Translations under genes and position numbers: made by a program
Notes under the pieces: generated by a model
What the model was told of the DNA's origin: nothing
What the model saw: only the letters and a program-made list of their open reading frames with translations
Databases searched by the model: none
Assembly (NCBI GenBank): GCA_964472565.1
Contig: CAYYNB010000128.1
Coordinates: forward strand, 1-17,797
Direction: 5' to 3'
DNA from: DATAMF01 sp964472565
GTDB lineage: Bacteria > Chloroflexota > Anaerolineae > Aggregatilineales > Aggregatilineaceae
DNA length: 17,797 nucleotides
Shown: in pieces, positions 8,501 through 14,421 of the stretch
How the letters are laid out: each line of letters starts with the position of its first letter
How positions within the stretch are numbered: the first letter of the stretch is position 1

Positions 8501-10521
8501 CAGCCGATGGATGATGAGGCATTGAGCGTTCCGTTGGGATCGAAGAGGTCTACCCAGCTTTCCTCGTCACTTTCGACACTGTTATCAACTTCGGGAGTGT
8601 CGGGGTCGCTGCTGGTTTTGTAGGGGGCTGCAAACTCGATGTTCTGCGGCTCCATACGATACCCTTCATCGTCCCAGCGGTTCATGATGACCACTTCGAC
8701 CCGGTTAACCTGGCCCGAATTACCTACCAGTGGAAGGTTATATTTTTCGTCATCATCGCCCGCGTTAAAGAACCCGTCGCTGGCCGAACCCTTTTCCCAA
8801 TCACCATCATTGATGCGGCCCCACACAAAGCTGGGGTAGTTGATGTTGACCGGGTGGTAAACTATTCCGTTAACAATTTGGGTCCCGTTCCACCGTTTGG
8901 TTGCCCATTTACCCTCTTCTTCATAGCCGAGCGTATCGCCGGGAACGGAAGCTACATTGGTAATGGGGATGCCCATCAGATGTAGAATAGGGCAGACGGG
9001 TTTGTTGGAGGAGCTGAATCCGGGGAAAACTTGCTCAAGGGTGTCAACCACGTCATAGACGCCGTTGCCGACCACAAGTTCTCCATTCACAAAGGTGCTC
9101 GGTTTTTCATCCACCCAACCCACTTGCGCACGCGCCTGGGATGAGAGCGAATACTCCCGGTAGGCGGTTAACATGTTTTCCGGCGAGCGCATTACCGAGG
9201 GCCGAGCCGTCAGGTTTTTCTCGCAGTTGTCGTGTTTGACCAGCAAATAGCCGTAGTATTCTTCGGGGCGACAGCCTGCGCCGGTATCGCTGTCGTAGGC
9301 TTCGTCGCCTGCACCAAAGACATGGCCGACCATTTTCGCAATATACGCTTCAAGGTTGTTAATGCCGTAGGTGCCCGCATCGTAAGTCACAACAGCCCAC
9401 GGACCGGCAAGTTTTGCGCCTGCGGTCAGGCCGTCTTTATCGAATTTTCCATCAGCATCCAGGCTACTGTCCACGACATAAAGCACAAAAGCCCAATCGG
9501 TGGCGTTTGTATCGCGGGTTTGGTCAGCCCATGCGACAGTTTTATTTCCCGCCGGTATGCCTGCGGGGACAAATCGGCTTGCGATGTCGTCCATCCATCC
9601 GGTAGCGACAATGGTGGAACACCCGCTGACGGCCTGGATGCATCCCTTGATTGGCTCAACGGGAATCTTGACTTTATTCCGGTCGGTGGTCGTGCCATCA
9701 AGCGGTGTGAAGTATTTGACATTCCATGTCAGGTTGGCTGAAGGCCGGGGTTCGCCACCATAGCTTTCAGGCGCGGTTGCCGCGATGGTCCACCAGTCGA
9801 GCGCGTTTGTGATCTCGGCCTTGACTTTGTTGATCTCGTCCAAAGTCCAGTTTTCATCGGTTGCGGTGGCTGCGGTACTTTCGACAAAAACGACGTTGAC
9901 CGAAACCGAGCCATACAGGAAGGTACTGGTGTCTTCCTCGCCTGGCAGTTCAGCCGCAAAAGCCGGGCTTTTGGTCGGACCAGCCAGACTGTCACCGAAG
10001 TAGGCTTTGGTGTCTATGGCTGCGCTGACGATGTCCGTTGACAGGGCGTCTGAGGTTTGCATTTCATTCCAAACCGCCGCTGCTGCACGGTCTTCGTCAT
10101 TCAAGACCACCAGTTCGTTGGCCGATACGGTGCCTTGATATAACATCCGTGCGCCCATCGGCGCGAGGTCAGAATAGGTGAGCGTGTCCAGCCCGACGAA
10201 CAGCGCGTCGCCCTGGCGCACATAGACATAACCACCAGCTTCGTTGATCGCGGCTTGCAGCGCTTCGGTTTGGCCCGGTTCAGTCAGGACCAGCGCATTC
10301 AGCGGAGCAAGCCTCTGGGGAGCGGTGGAACTATCAGGCACGCTCGCGGTGTTATCCGTAGGAGCGGCGCTGTTGTTGAGGTCCGAAGCCGTGTCATTCG
10401 CAACCGGTGCCGCCTGCGCGGGCGTCATCCAGTCTGGCGCGAAGGTCGTAACTACCGTCGTGAGAAGCACGATTGCAGTCACGAAGCTTCGAACAACTCT
10501 CCGATAATGATAATTGCTCAT
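3961..10521 (-). CDS. Giant secreted protein: pseudo-metallopeptidase domain plus eleven beta-rich modules
   Basis: A 2186-residue exported protein of unknown function, probably extracellular. The signal peptide has RR at 7-8, a hydrophobic core (13-28) and likely cleavage after AQA37 or A38. A Thr/Ser/Pro/Ala-rich stretch (39-70) and a small domain (about 72-150) follow. Residues about 205-485 resemble the catalytic part of a secreted metallopeptidase, including DWAFVLYVVDSSLDADGKF, GPWAVVTYD, GHVFGAGDE and Met-turn-like PSVMR (441-445). However, the zinc motif is degraded (see separate entry). From about residue 680 to the end there are eleven divergent modules with a shared V/I-x-V-D-G turn, consistent with jelly-roll carbohydrate-binding or galactose-binding-like folds. 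Gly6 of a GGGGGGE linker precedes the last module. No anchor or sorting motif ends the protein. The start is ATG at 10521 because GGAGGTG lies seven bases upstream; the frame also opens with GTG at 10554, but that would precede the SD. Likely roles are polysaccharide or cell-surface binding. Confidence 0.9.
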   Translation of the reverse strand: MSNYHYRRVVRSFVTAIVLLTTVVTTFAPDWMTPAQAAPVANDTASDLNNSAAPTDNTASVPDSSTAPQRLAPLNALVLTEPGQTEALQAAINEAGGYVYVRQGDALFVGLDTLTYSDLAPMGARMLYQGTVSANELVVLNDEDRAAAAVWNEMQTSDALSTDIVSAAIDTKAYFGDSLAGPTKSPAFAAELPGEEDTSTFLYGSVSVNVVFVESTAATATDENWTLDEINKVKAEITNALDWWTIAATAPESYGGEPRPSANLTWNVKYFTPLDGTTTDRNKVKIPVEPIKGCIQAVSGCSTIVATGWMDDIASRFVPAGIPAGNKTVAWADQTRDTNATDWAFVLYVVDSSLDADGKFDKDGLTAGAKLAGPWAVVTYDAGTYGINNLEAYIAKMVGHVFGAGDEAYDSDTGAGCRPEEYYGYLLVKHDNCEKNLTARPSVMRSPENMLTAYREYSLSSQARAQVGWVDEKPSTFVNGELVVGNGVYDVVDTLEQVFPGFSSSNKPVCPILHLMGIPITNVASVPGDTLGYEEEGKWATKRWNGTQIVNGIVYHPVNINYPSFVWGRINDGDWEKGSASDGFFNAGDDDEKYNLPLVGNSGQVNRVEVVIMNRWDDEGYRMEPQNIEFAAPYKTSSDPDTPEVDNSVESDEESWVDLFDPNGTLNASSSIGWLSDSSKPDYYHAGSTMVTMTTSQPGREACFAFEGTEVTLYYNNDVTGVAEVLVDNKLHSTINYTGTATATEYPKQHIISNLPSGIHAVSLRQKSGQIDFDAFELTDPTSNYLINATTEPGPQGIYEHNQLKIRYVGDWSNQTMTGAVRPGTVDNAVKRSSTAYNRFYATFTGADTVAIYRLISPAGGSADVYLEGKYWGTMYNKAKTTSISPFYISGLASNVTYTIEVRINPAAEGAVVPNFDLDTLRFMNLRTDPTVNLYKVDVPGPTDPMPAPLEVAYNGDQERYGTWLNKTKYLSSRNEGDILTVYFQGSAIAVNRGTNTEGGMMEIYVDGQLKRTVDNRTSATTLDTAVIVHGLAPNFPHVLQVRIINRATNVLRYNNIYGYTVFYVAPVGVGSYEEYEYDAAGTPVRSDFIYEQLWKKPVLYTKDPGPSGDRYIASKHQDARVYLYFTDADSLTMYGVMGAFGRADIYVNGELVGQFLEKNAVVGYNRPFTVTGFDRTAVNVLEIRAGVGANLARVFSLDRVVVYNRPILGAGIYENNGTIDLGGGLGEAPVMQFSGQWNEVTDAKAHGDGVHGTTFHTVVAKGDTVSFDVKDATSVIVYRRLYSTYGMADVYVDGVLYTSFDNLDPVTTTGQYQQPYVIAGLDVGFNHHIVIKPRVTAAGSFKRFDIDYIEVRNTDASGFDYLVDGYYANNDASVMGKAVRYQGTKWTHSAESFDKTKGERVMISFFGHGFTIFFNRRSGMGNANIYVDGQLYGTAKTVATSRINAVPYSVGGLKKAYHMVEIIIASGAIAIDGYQVYGADPDSELAVYDLVTGTAPSQTINPYVMLSGLWTINGDYLQTRELDASAYIYVRDGNKDDGLSDTIFLTRDTIDSSGPIEIHVNNVRTNTVDNSYLKTIAGDEVFEASGLGDTLSRKTYIRIRNPKAMLISLKMVRIGNLTPALDAQLCTNEAEAANNVHRAGNWTKLPATANTKLYSGGFYMQSYNANSRFYVPVKDVTYVIINRLTGTAYGDADVYIDGQYWGKMTNKAAATKVAPFPIGPISSGLHTVELRQTKPSLKFAVDSISCQSMNTLLPGYYEDSDPNLSYTGNWVTLNNQAGASGNALHRAKSVGSKMAAVFDGNMVKIYRRVSTATLKMTVTIDGTAYMVNNYSAKTLYRVPYTILLPETGVHTLELSVVSGYADFDAIEIGQAVPATFGAYQEDDPLLAVNNFEYQWKTTTTAVNSGGTYGQTNVANSNMFFLFYGQRVTTYLTKGRTWGIVKFLLDGELKGELDLYYYDAKNAADVPFVTYDLPSLAPGNHVLEVRFEGKKSKGTAKVNVDAFTVNGAPVPKPGEHNGPSEPDTGGGGGGETLDVPREGCFEESNAEWVRVPNEPESFWFPFTDPGASMDLYVESPESGDEIYAEFDFAATGFTLLYHRNWNGGTADIYLDGVLLTTLSMKTASPADPPLWLEEASYSNPTPLDPNKVHILKIVKVPNTAGKIYIDRIDLPGYDETYNDNCIVLPK
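9067..9909 (-). other. Degenerate metallopeptidase-like domain (zinc motif KMVGH instead of HExGH)
   Basis: Residues about 205-485 of the giant secreted protein. The expected zinc motif of this secreted-protease type is HExGHxFGAxDE. Here it reads K396-M397-V-G-H400-V-F-G403-A-G-D406-E, so the first metal-binding His and the catalytic Glu are replaced while H400, G403 and the third-ligand position D406 remain. The Met-turn-like M444 is also kept. The codons AAA ATG GTC GGC CAT at 9336-9322 are clear, with no frameshift nearby. I infer a fold retained for binding, without peptidase activity. The family assignment rests on recalled motif patterns. Confidence 0.65.
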
Positions 10522-10528
10522 GTACTTA

Positions 10529-10535
10529 CACCTCC
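10529..10535 (-). promoter_or_regulatory. Ribosome binding site fixing the start of the giant secreted protein
   Basis: GGAGGTG on the minus strand, seven bases before ATG at 10521. It lies inside the longer reading frame that opens with GTG at 10554, which excludes that upstream start and places the signal peptide immediately at the N-terminus. Confidence 0.85.
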
Positions 10536-10580
10536 AAAAGTCGTTGACGACCACATAGGCTGCGCAAGGAACCCCGTATG

Positions 10581-10609
10581 ATTTTATGTTTCAATCGAGA
10601 AACCGTGAA
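10581..10609 (-). promoter_or_regulatory. Candidate sigma70-type promoter of the giant secreted protein gene
   Basis: On minus, TTCACG (10609-10604) and TAAAAT (10586-10581) are separated by exactly 17 bases. Matches to TTGACA and TATAAT are 4/6 and 5/6. The predicted leader is about 50 bases, ending in the strong ribosome binding site. Confidence 0.5.
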
Positions 10610-10686
10610 TGCAGATGCAACGTCGCACAATTTAAGTTTTTTCTGAGGCGGCTTAACAATTCTTTACAAATTGCTGAGCAGGAGGC

Positions 10687-10705
10687 AAAAAAAGGCGCGC
10701 CGCCC
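10687..10705 (-). terminator. Short GC-rich intrinsic terminator after the G1PDH-like gene
   Basis: On minus the sequence reads GGGCGGCGCGCC followed by seven T. A GGCG/CGCC stem with a GCG loop can form, extendable by one G-T pair. It is about 60 bases past the stop codon at 10767. The stem is short, so efficiency is uncertain. A second small hairpin (GCGAGCGCGTTCGC on minus) lies between the gene and this site. Confidence 0.45.
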
Positions 10706-10766
10706 AGTCCATTTTTAAGGATAGAAGCGAACGCGCTCGCATACAATGGTACATCAGAGGGACAAA

Positions 10767-12017
10767 CTATCCGTTGCCGGACTCGACTTCGGACTCATCC
10801 ACTGTGTCAGCTTGATCCAGTTCGGCGCTTGGTTGTGTTTCAACCGGCTGGGATTCTTCGGCAGTTGTGGTTCCCGTTGGTTGGGTAGCCTGCTCTGGAT
10901 GTAAAACATCATCATCTTCTTCGGGATCAGGCGTCGGTTCGGCGGCGACTTCGAGCAGGTCAACTTCTTCGACTACGGCGACCACTGCTTCTTCGGGCAC
11001 CATCCAGGTATTATCGGGTATTTGCAAACCGGCGGCGTCGAGCGCTTCGCTGACTTTTTCAGACAGTGGATCCAGATCGTTGAGGATGCTGTAGGCGAAG
11101 CCATAAGTGCCGAGATGTTCGGGGAGCTGATCGAGCATCAAACGAACATCTGTCGCGCGCAGAGTGTCCAGCCGGACGCCAGCGGTGGTGAGCGCTTCGC
11201 GCAAACTGGCCGGGTCTTGCCCATGCAGCGCCGCCACAAAGAGCATCATCGGCCCGACAATTTCGGCATGTTCGAGCGAACCCGCCGTACTCTTGAGAAT
11301 CTGAGCCAGATAGTGTTCGCTGCCCAGCCGTGCGCGGGGGTGCCCAAGCTGGTTGGAAAGCTGCACCGCCGTCATCATCAGGTTGAGCAGTGTTTGCAGC
11401 GCATCCAGATTAGCTTCGCCAATGGCGGCTGCGCTTTTGATCACCTGTGAGGCAAGCCCGGCAGCGACACTGGCGGCCCAGGGCGCAAAACGCTGTTCCA
11501 GGGGGTTTTTACCTTTTTGAGCGGCATAACGCCAGTCGAGCAGCCCGGTGATGATCGACAGCACATCGACAATGCCTGCGCCGCGCAAATAGTTAGGCCC
11601 AGACTGAATCACCATCCAGTCGATGATCACTTCGGTTGCCGGGCCAGTTTCGAGATCGATCCAACGATCCTCGTCGATGGTTTGTGCGGTGGGAGTCAGG
11701 AGTTGATCGCTGTCCAGGACGGTTGGAATAATATACAGCGGCTTCTGATTTTGGGAGGCAATTATTTTACCCGCCTGGAGCGGTGCGCCTTGCCCAACTA
11801 CATAGATGGCCTGAACCTGGGTAGGCAAGTTGTTCGCCAGATTTTCGAACAGTTCACGATCATACCGTTCGGGTTCTGCTTGAATCAAAACGGGAAGGGT
11901 GATCTGGCTGCCCCACACCGACCAGACGCTCTCGGTGGTGAGCAGCGCGACAGGGCGTTTTTCTTCGATAGAACGGAGTTCTCGAAATGTAACGCGAGGC
12001 AGGGGCCACACCATCAT
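10767..12017 (-). CDS. Glycerol-1-phosphate dehydrogenase-like (DHQ-synthase-like fold) metalloprotein with acidic tail
   Basis: Predicted cytoplasmic protein of 416 residues in the iron-containing alcohol dehydrogenase/G1PDH/dehydroquinate synthase superfamily. Metal ligands appear conserved: D151 (RGAGIVDVLS), H235 (LGSEHYLA) and H250 (SLEHAEIVG). TGLLDWRYA (157-165) and PTVLDSDQLLTP (99-110) align with the G1PDH motifs GDxxxxxxALxDWxLA and PTxxSHDGxxSP. The nucleotide-binding GGGxxxDxxK is altered to GQGAPLQAGK (75-84), so NAD(P) use is uncertain. Residues about 339-416 are a low-complexity Glu/Asp/Thr/Pro tail, probably disordered. ATG at 12017 was chosen because AGGGAGAG lies seven bases upstream; the frame extends to 12212, but that part overlaps the divergent operon promoter and its ATG. 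Substrate unknown; sn-glycerol-1-phosphate formation is only one possibility. Confidence 0.8.
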   Translation of the reverse strand: MMVWPLPRVTFRELRSIEEKRPVALLTTESVWSVWGSQITLPVLIQAEPERYDRELFENLANNLPTQVQAIYVVGQGAPLQAGKIIASQNQKPLYIIPTVLDSDQLLTPTAQTIDEDRWIDLETGPATEVIIDWMVIQSGPNYLRGAGIVDVLSIITGLLDWRYAAQKGKNPLEQRFAPWAASVAAGLASQVIKSAAAIGEANLDALQTLLNLMMTAVQLSNQLGHPRARLGSEHYLAQILKSTAGSLEHAEIVGPMMLFVAALHGQDPASLREALTTAGVRLDTLRATDVRLMLDQLPEHLGTYGFAYSILNDLDPLSEKVSEALDAAGLQIPDNTWMVPEEAVVAVVEEVDLLEVAAEPTPDPEEDDDVLHPEQATQPTGTTTAEESQPVETQPSAELDQADTVDESEVESGNG

Positions 12018-12024
12018 AACCAAT

Positions 12025-12032
12025 CTCTCCCT
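12025..12032 (-). promoter_or_regulatory. Ribosome binding site fixing the start of the G1PDH-like gene
   Basis: AGGGAGAG on minus, seven bases before the ATG-ATG pair at 12017-12012. It supports the shorter 416-residue protein over the 481-residue open frame, whose extra 65 residues resemble no part of the family. Confidence 0.75.
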
Positions 12033-12035
12033 AAT

Positions 12036-12064
12036 CATATATAGTAAAGGTATTGCCGGGTTAA
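12036..12064 (-). promoter_or_regulatory. Possible promoter of the G1PDH-like gene
   Basis: TTAACC (12064-12059) and TATATG (12041-12036) on minus with a 17-base spacer. The transcript would begin only about 12-14 bases before the start codon, close to the ribosome binding site, so this is a weak call. Confidence 0.3.
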
Positions 12065-12147
12065 GGTGACGTTTGTTGCTAAGTGTAGTGCGGATCGGCT
12101 GTAGAGTCCAATTCCGAAAATCACCTGTCGTTATTTGGGGGTCTGGA

Positions 12148-12153
12148 TATAAT
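12148..12153 (+). promoter_or_regulatory. Candidate -10 box (TATAAT) for the ABC transporter operon
   Basis: Perfect TATAAT in CTGGATATAATTGG, 43 bases before the first permease ATG. The hexamer at -35 spacing (CTGTCG, 12125-12130) is weak. The 179-base divergent gap has no other clear plus-strand promoter and no obvious operator palindrome. Confidence 0.5.
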
Positions 12154-12196
12154 TGGACGGCAATAGTAGAAGCTTTTACGGGGAAAAGGATTTTAC

Positions 12197-13402
12197 ATGG
12201 CAAGTACTGCACGTTCTCAATCTCCGTCTGCCATTTCTCCCCAGCGCACCTCCATCTTTCCGGCGCAAATCTGGACAGCCTTACAAGGACTGCTGATTCC
12301 CTTTCTGGCCGTATTCACGGCTATTCTGGCCGGATCGGTGCTGATCCTGCTGAATGGACGTGATCCCATTACGGCATTTGAGGGATTGTTCCAGGGCGCA
12401 TTGTTGGAGCCGCGCGGGTTGGTTGATACGTTCATCAAAATGACGCCGTTGATATTGTCGGGGCTGGCGATTGCTTTCGCCTTTAAGAGCGGCCTGTTCA
12501 ATATCGGTGCGCAGGGCCAACTGGTGATGGGGTCGGTGGTAGCCGCCTGGGTGGGGTTTTCCTTTGAAGGACTGCCGCCGCTGATTCATATTGTGTTGGC
12601 GCTGCTGGCGGCGTTGGTGGTCGGCGGACTGTGGGCAGCTATCGCGGGTGTGCTTAAGGCGTATGCGGACGCACACGAAGTGATTATCACGATTATGCTC
12701 AATTATATCGCCGCAAAATTTGCGGAATGGCTGATCACAGCGGGCAGCGGCGGCAGTCGTCCCGGACCGCTGGCGAGTCCTGAAGCGGCGCAAAACGCGA
12801 TTTCGCGCACGCCGGAAATTCTGAAGTCGGCTGAGCTGCCGATTCTGTATACCGTTCCGCCGCGCACCGCGAACACCGAATTAAATATTGGCATTTTTAT
12901 CGCGATCATTGCTTCGGTGGTGGTGATGTTTGTCCTATACCGGACGACGTTTGGGTTCCAGGTGCGGATGGTCGGACACAGCCCGGATGCGGCACGGTAT
13001 GCGGGGGTGAACGTCAAGCGCGTCACCGTGATGACAATGTTTGTGTCCGGCTGTCTCGCAGGGTTAGCGGGCGGCGTTCAGACACTTGGTTTTTTCCATA
13101 ACTACCAGGGCAACCAGAATCTTGGGTTGGGCTTTGACGGCATTACGGTGGCATTTTTAGCCGGGAACAACCCGATTGGGATCAACTTCTCGGCGCTGCT
13201 GTTCGCCATTATGGACGTAGGGAAAGACCGGATGGCGTTGATGGCGAATATTCCATCGAAGCTGGTGCTGGTGATCCAGGCGCTGATTCTGATGTTTGTC
13301 GCCGCGGATCAAATTATCCGCCGGATGTACCGGCTGCCTAAAGAAACGACCAAAGCGCCGCGCTTGAAAACCGGACCGCGCAAAGAAGGAGCGGGGCGAT
13401 GA
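12197..13402 (+). CDS. BMP/Nup-type ABC transporter permease 1 (NupP/YufP-like)
   Basis: Inner-membrane permease of 401 residues from the branched-chain/ribose/nucleoside type II importer family. It has a soluble N-terminus of about 28 residues, then multiple hydrophobic segments, probably 9-10. The family signature LFNIGAQGQLVMGSVVAAW at 100-118 and the cytoplasmic coupling region GHSPDAARYAGVNVKR (EAA-like) followed by SGCLAGLAGG are clear. GLGFDGITVAFLAGNNPIG near the C-terminus is also typical. The tail is basic (KAPRLKTGPRKEG). AAAGGA lies six bases before ATG. First gene of an operon, overlapping the next permease by four bases (ATGA). The family imports nucleosides or simple sugars; the exact substrate cannot be read from sequence. 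Confidence 0.93.
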   Translation: MASTARSQSPSAISPQRTSIFPAQIWTALQGLLIPFLAVFTAILAGSVLILLNGRDPITAFEGLFQGALLEPRGLVDTFIKMTPLILSGLAIAFAFKSGLFNIGAQGQLVMGSVVAAWVGFSFEGLPPLIHIVLALLAALVVGGLWAAIAGVLKAYADAHEVIITIMLNYIAAKFAEWLITAGSGGSRPGPLASPEAAQNAISRTPEILKSAELPILYTVPPRTANTELNIGIFIAIIASVVVMFVLYRTTFGFQVRMVGHSPDAARYAGVNVKRVTVMTMFVSGCLAGLAGGVQTLGFFHNYQGNQNLGLGFDGITVAFLAGNNPIGINFSALLFAIMDVGKDRMALMANIPSKLVLVIQALILMFVAADQIIRRMYRLPKETTKAPRLKTGPRKEGAGR

Positions 13403-14406
13403 TTGAAATCGGCCTGGGCGTAACCCTGATCTCGATTATCAACTTTACGATCCGCCATGCGATACCGATTACACTCGGTTCGATGAGCGGCATTCTGAGC
13501 GAACGATCCGGGATCGTGAACATTGGCATCGAAGGGTTGATGCTGATGTCGGCTTTTACCGGATTTATGATGAATGTGGCGCTGAGTAAACCGGATGTAG
13601 ACCCGGATTTGCAGGCTGCCGCCGTGCGTTTCAGCATTTCGATTGCTGTGGCGCTGTTAACCGGCGGGGCGTTGGGACTGCTGCTGGCGATTCTGTCGAT
13701 CCAATTTAAGGTCAACCAGATTATCGGCGGGACTGTGATCAACATTCTGGCGCTGGGCCTGACCGGCTACTTCTATGATCCTGAAGCGAATGTGCCGATC
13801 AAACCCAACCGGCTGCCCGCGCTGATCAAAAATAATCCGCTGCCTGATCCGTTTGATATTGAGTTGGGCAGCAAAACGCTGCATATCACACTTATTCATG
13901 ATCTGGGTGAACTGCTGCTCGATAAAAACTTAATTACGGTGCTGACACCGATTCTGGTGTTTGTGCTCGGCTGGGCACTGTTCCATACCACGTGGGGACT
14001 GCGGACGCGATCCGTGGGGGAGAATCCACGCGCGGCAGATACACTGGGCATCAATGTGTACCGTACGCAATATACGAATTTGTTTCTGAGCGGCATGATG
14101 GCGGGACTCGCGGGCGGATTTCTGACGCTGGCGGCGGTGCCAGTGTTTGAAGAAAATATGACGGCTGGACGCGGGTTTATTGCGCTGGCGGTGATGATCT
14201 TCGGGAACTGGCGACCCTCGCGGGCGTTTGTGGGGGCGCTGTTCTTTGGGCTGGCGAACGCGCTGCAAGGGAACTTGCAGCAGTTGGGTATTCCGCAGCA
14301 GTTGGTATCGATGCTGCCGTACCTGTTGACGATTATTGTGATGGCCGGGTTCGTGGGTCGGGTACGTCCGCCTGCGGCTGAGGGCCAAGTTTATGAGACG
14401 GAATAA
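13399..14406 (+). CDS. BMP/Nup-type ABC transporter permease 2 (NupQ/YufQ-like)
   Basis: Second inner-membrane permease of the same transporter, 335 residues, expected to heterodimerise with permease 1. It opens with a short amphipathic/hydrophobic segment and the signature LSERSGIVNIGIEGLMLMSA at 33-52. The coupling-helix region reads RSVGENPRAADTLGINVYR, followed by SGMMAGLAGGFLTL; then FIALAVMIFGNWRPSRAFVGALFFG, all typical of the YufQ branch. Translation is coupled to the upstream gene: ATG at 13399 overlaps its TGA, and AAGGAG at 13386-13391 sits seven bases upstream. The ATPase gene follows after 15 bases. Length and motif content are normal for the family. Confidence 0.93.
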   Translation: MIEIGLGVTLISIINFTIRHAIPITLGSMSGILSERSGIVNIGIEGLMLMSAFTGFMMNVALSKPDVDPDLQAAAVRFSISIAVALLTGGALGLLLAILSIQFKVNQIIGGTVINILALGLTGYFYDPEANVPIKPNRLPALIKNNPLPDPFDIELGSKTLHITLIHDLGELLLDKNLITVLTPILVFVLGWALFHTTWGLRTRSVGENPRAADTLGINVYRTQYTNLFLSGMMAGLAGGFLTLAAVPVFEENMTAGRGFIALAVMIFGNWRPSRAFVGALFFGLANALQGNLQQLGIPQQLVSMLPYLLTIIVMAGFVGRVRPPAAEGQVYETE

Positions 14407-14421
14407 AGGACGGAACTGAAC

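Noticed and set aside
10522..10554. Upstream GTG start adding 11 residues to the giant secreted protein
   Set aside because: The Shine-Dalgarno GGAGGTG (10529-10535) lies within this extension and points to ATG at 10521; the signal peptide also fits the shorter form.
12018..12212. 65-residue N-terminal extension of the G1PDH-like protein
   Set aside because: It overlaps the divergent operon promoter and start codon, shows no family similarity, and a good ribosome binding site marks ATG at 12017.
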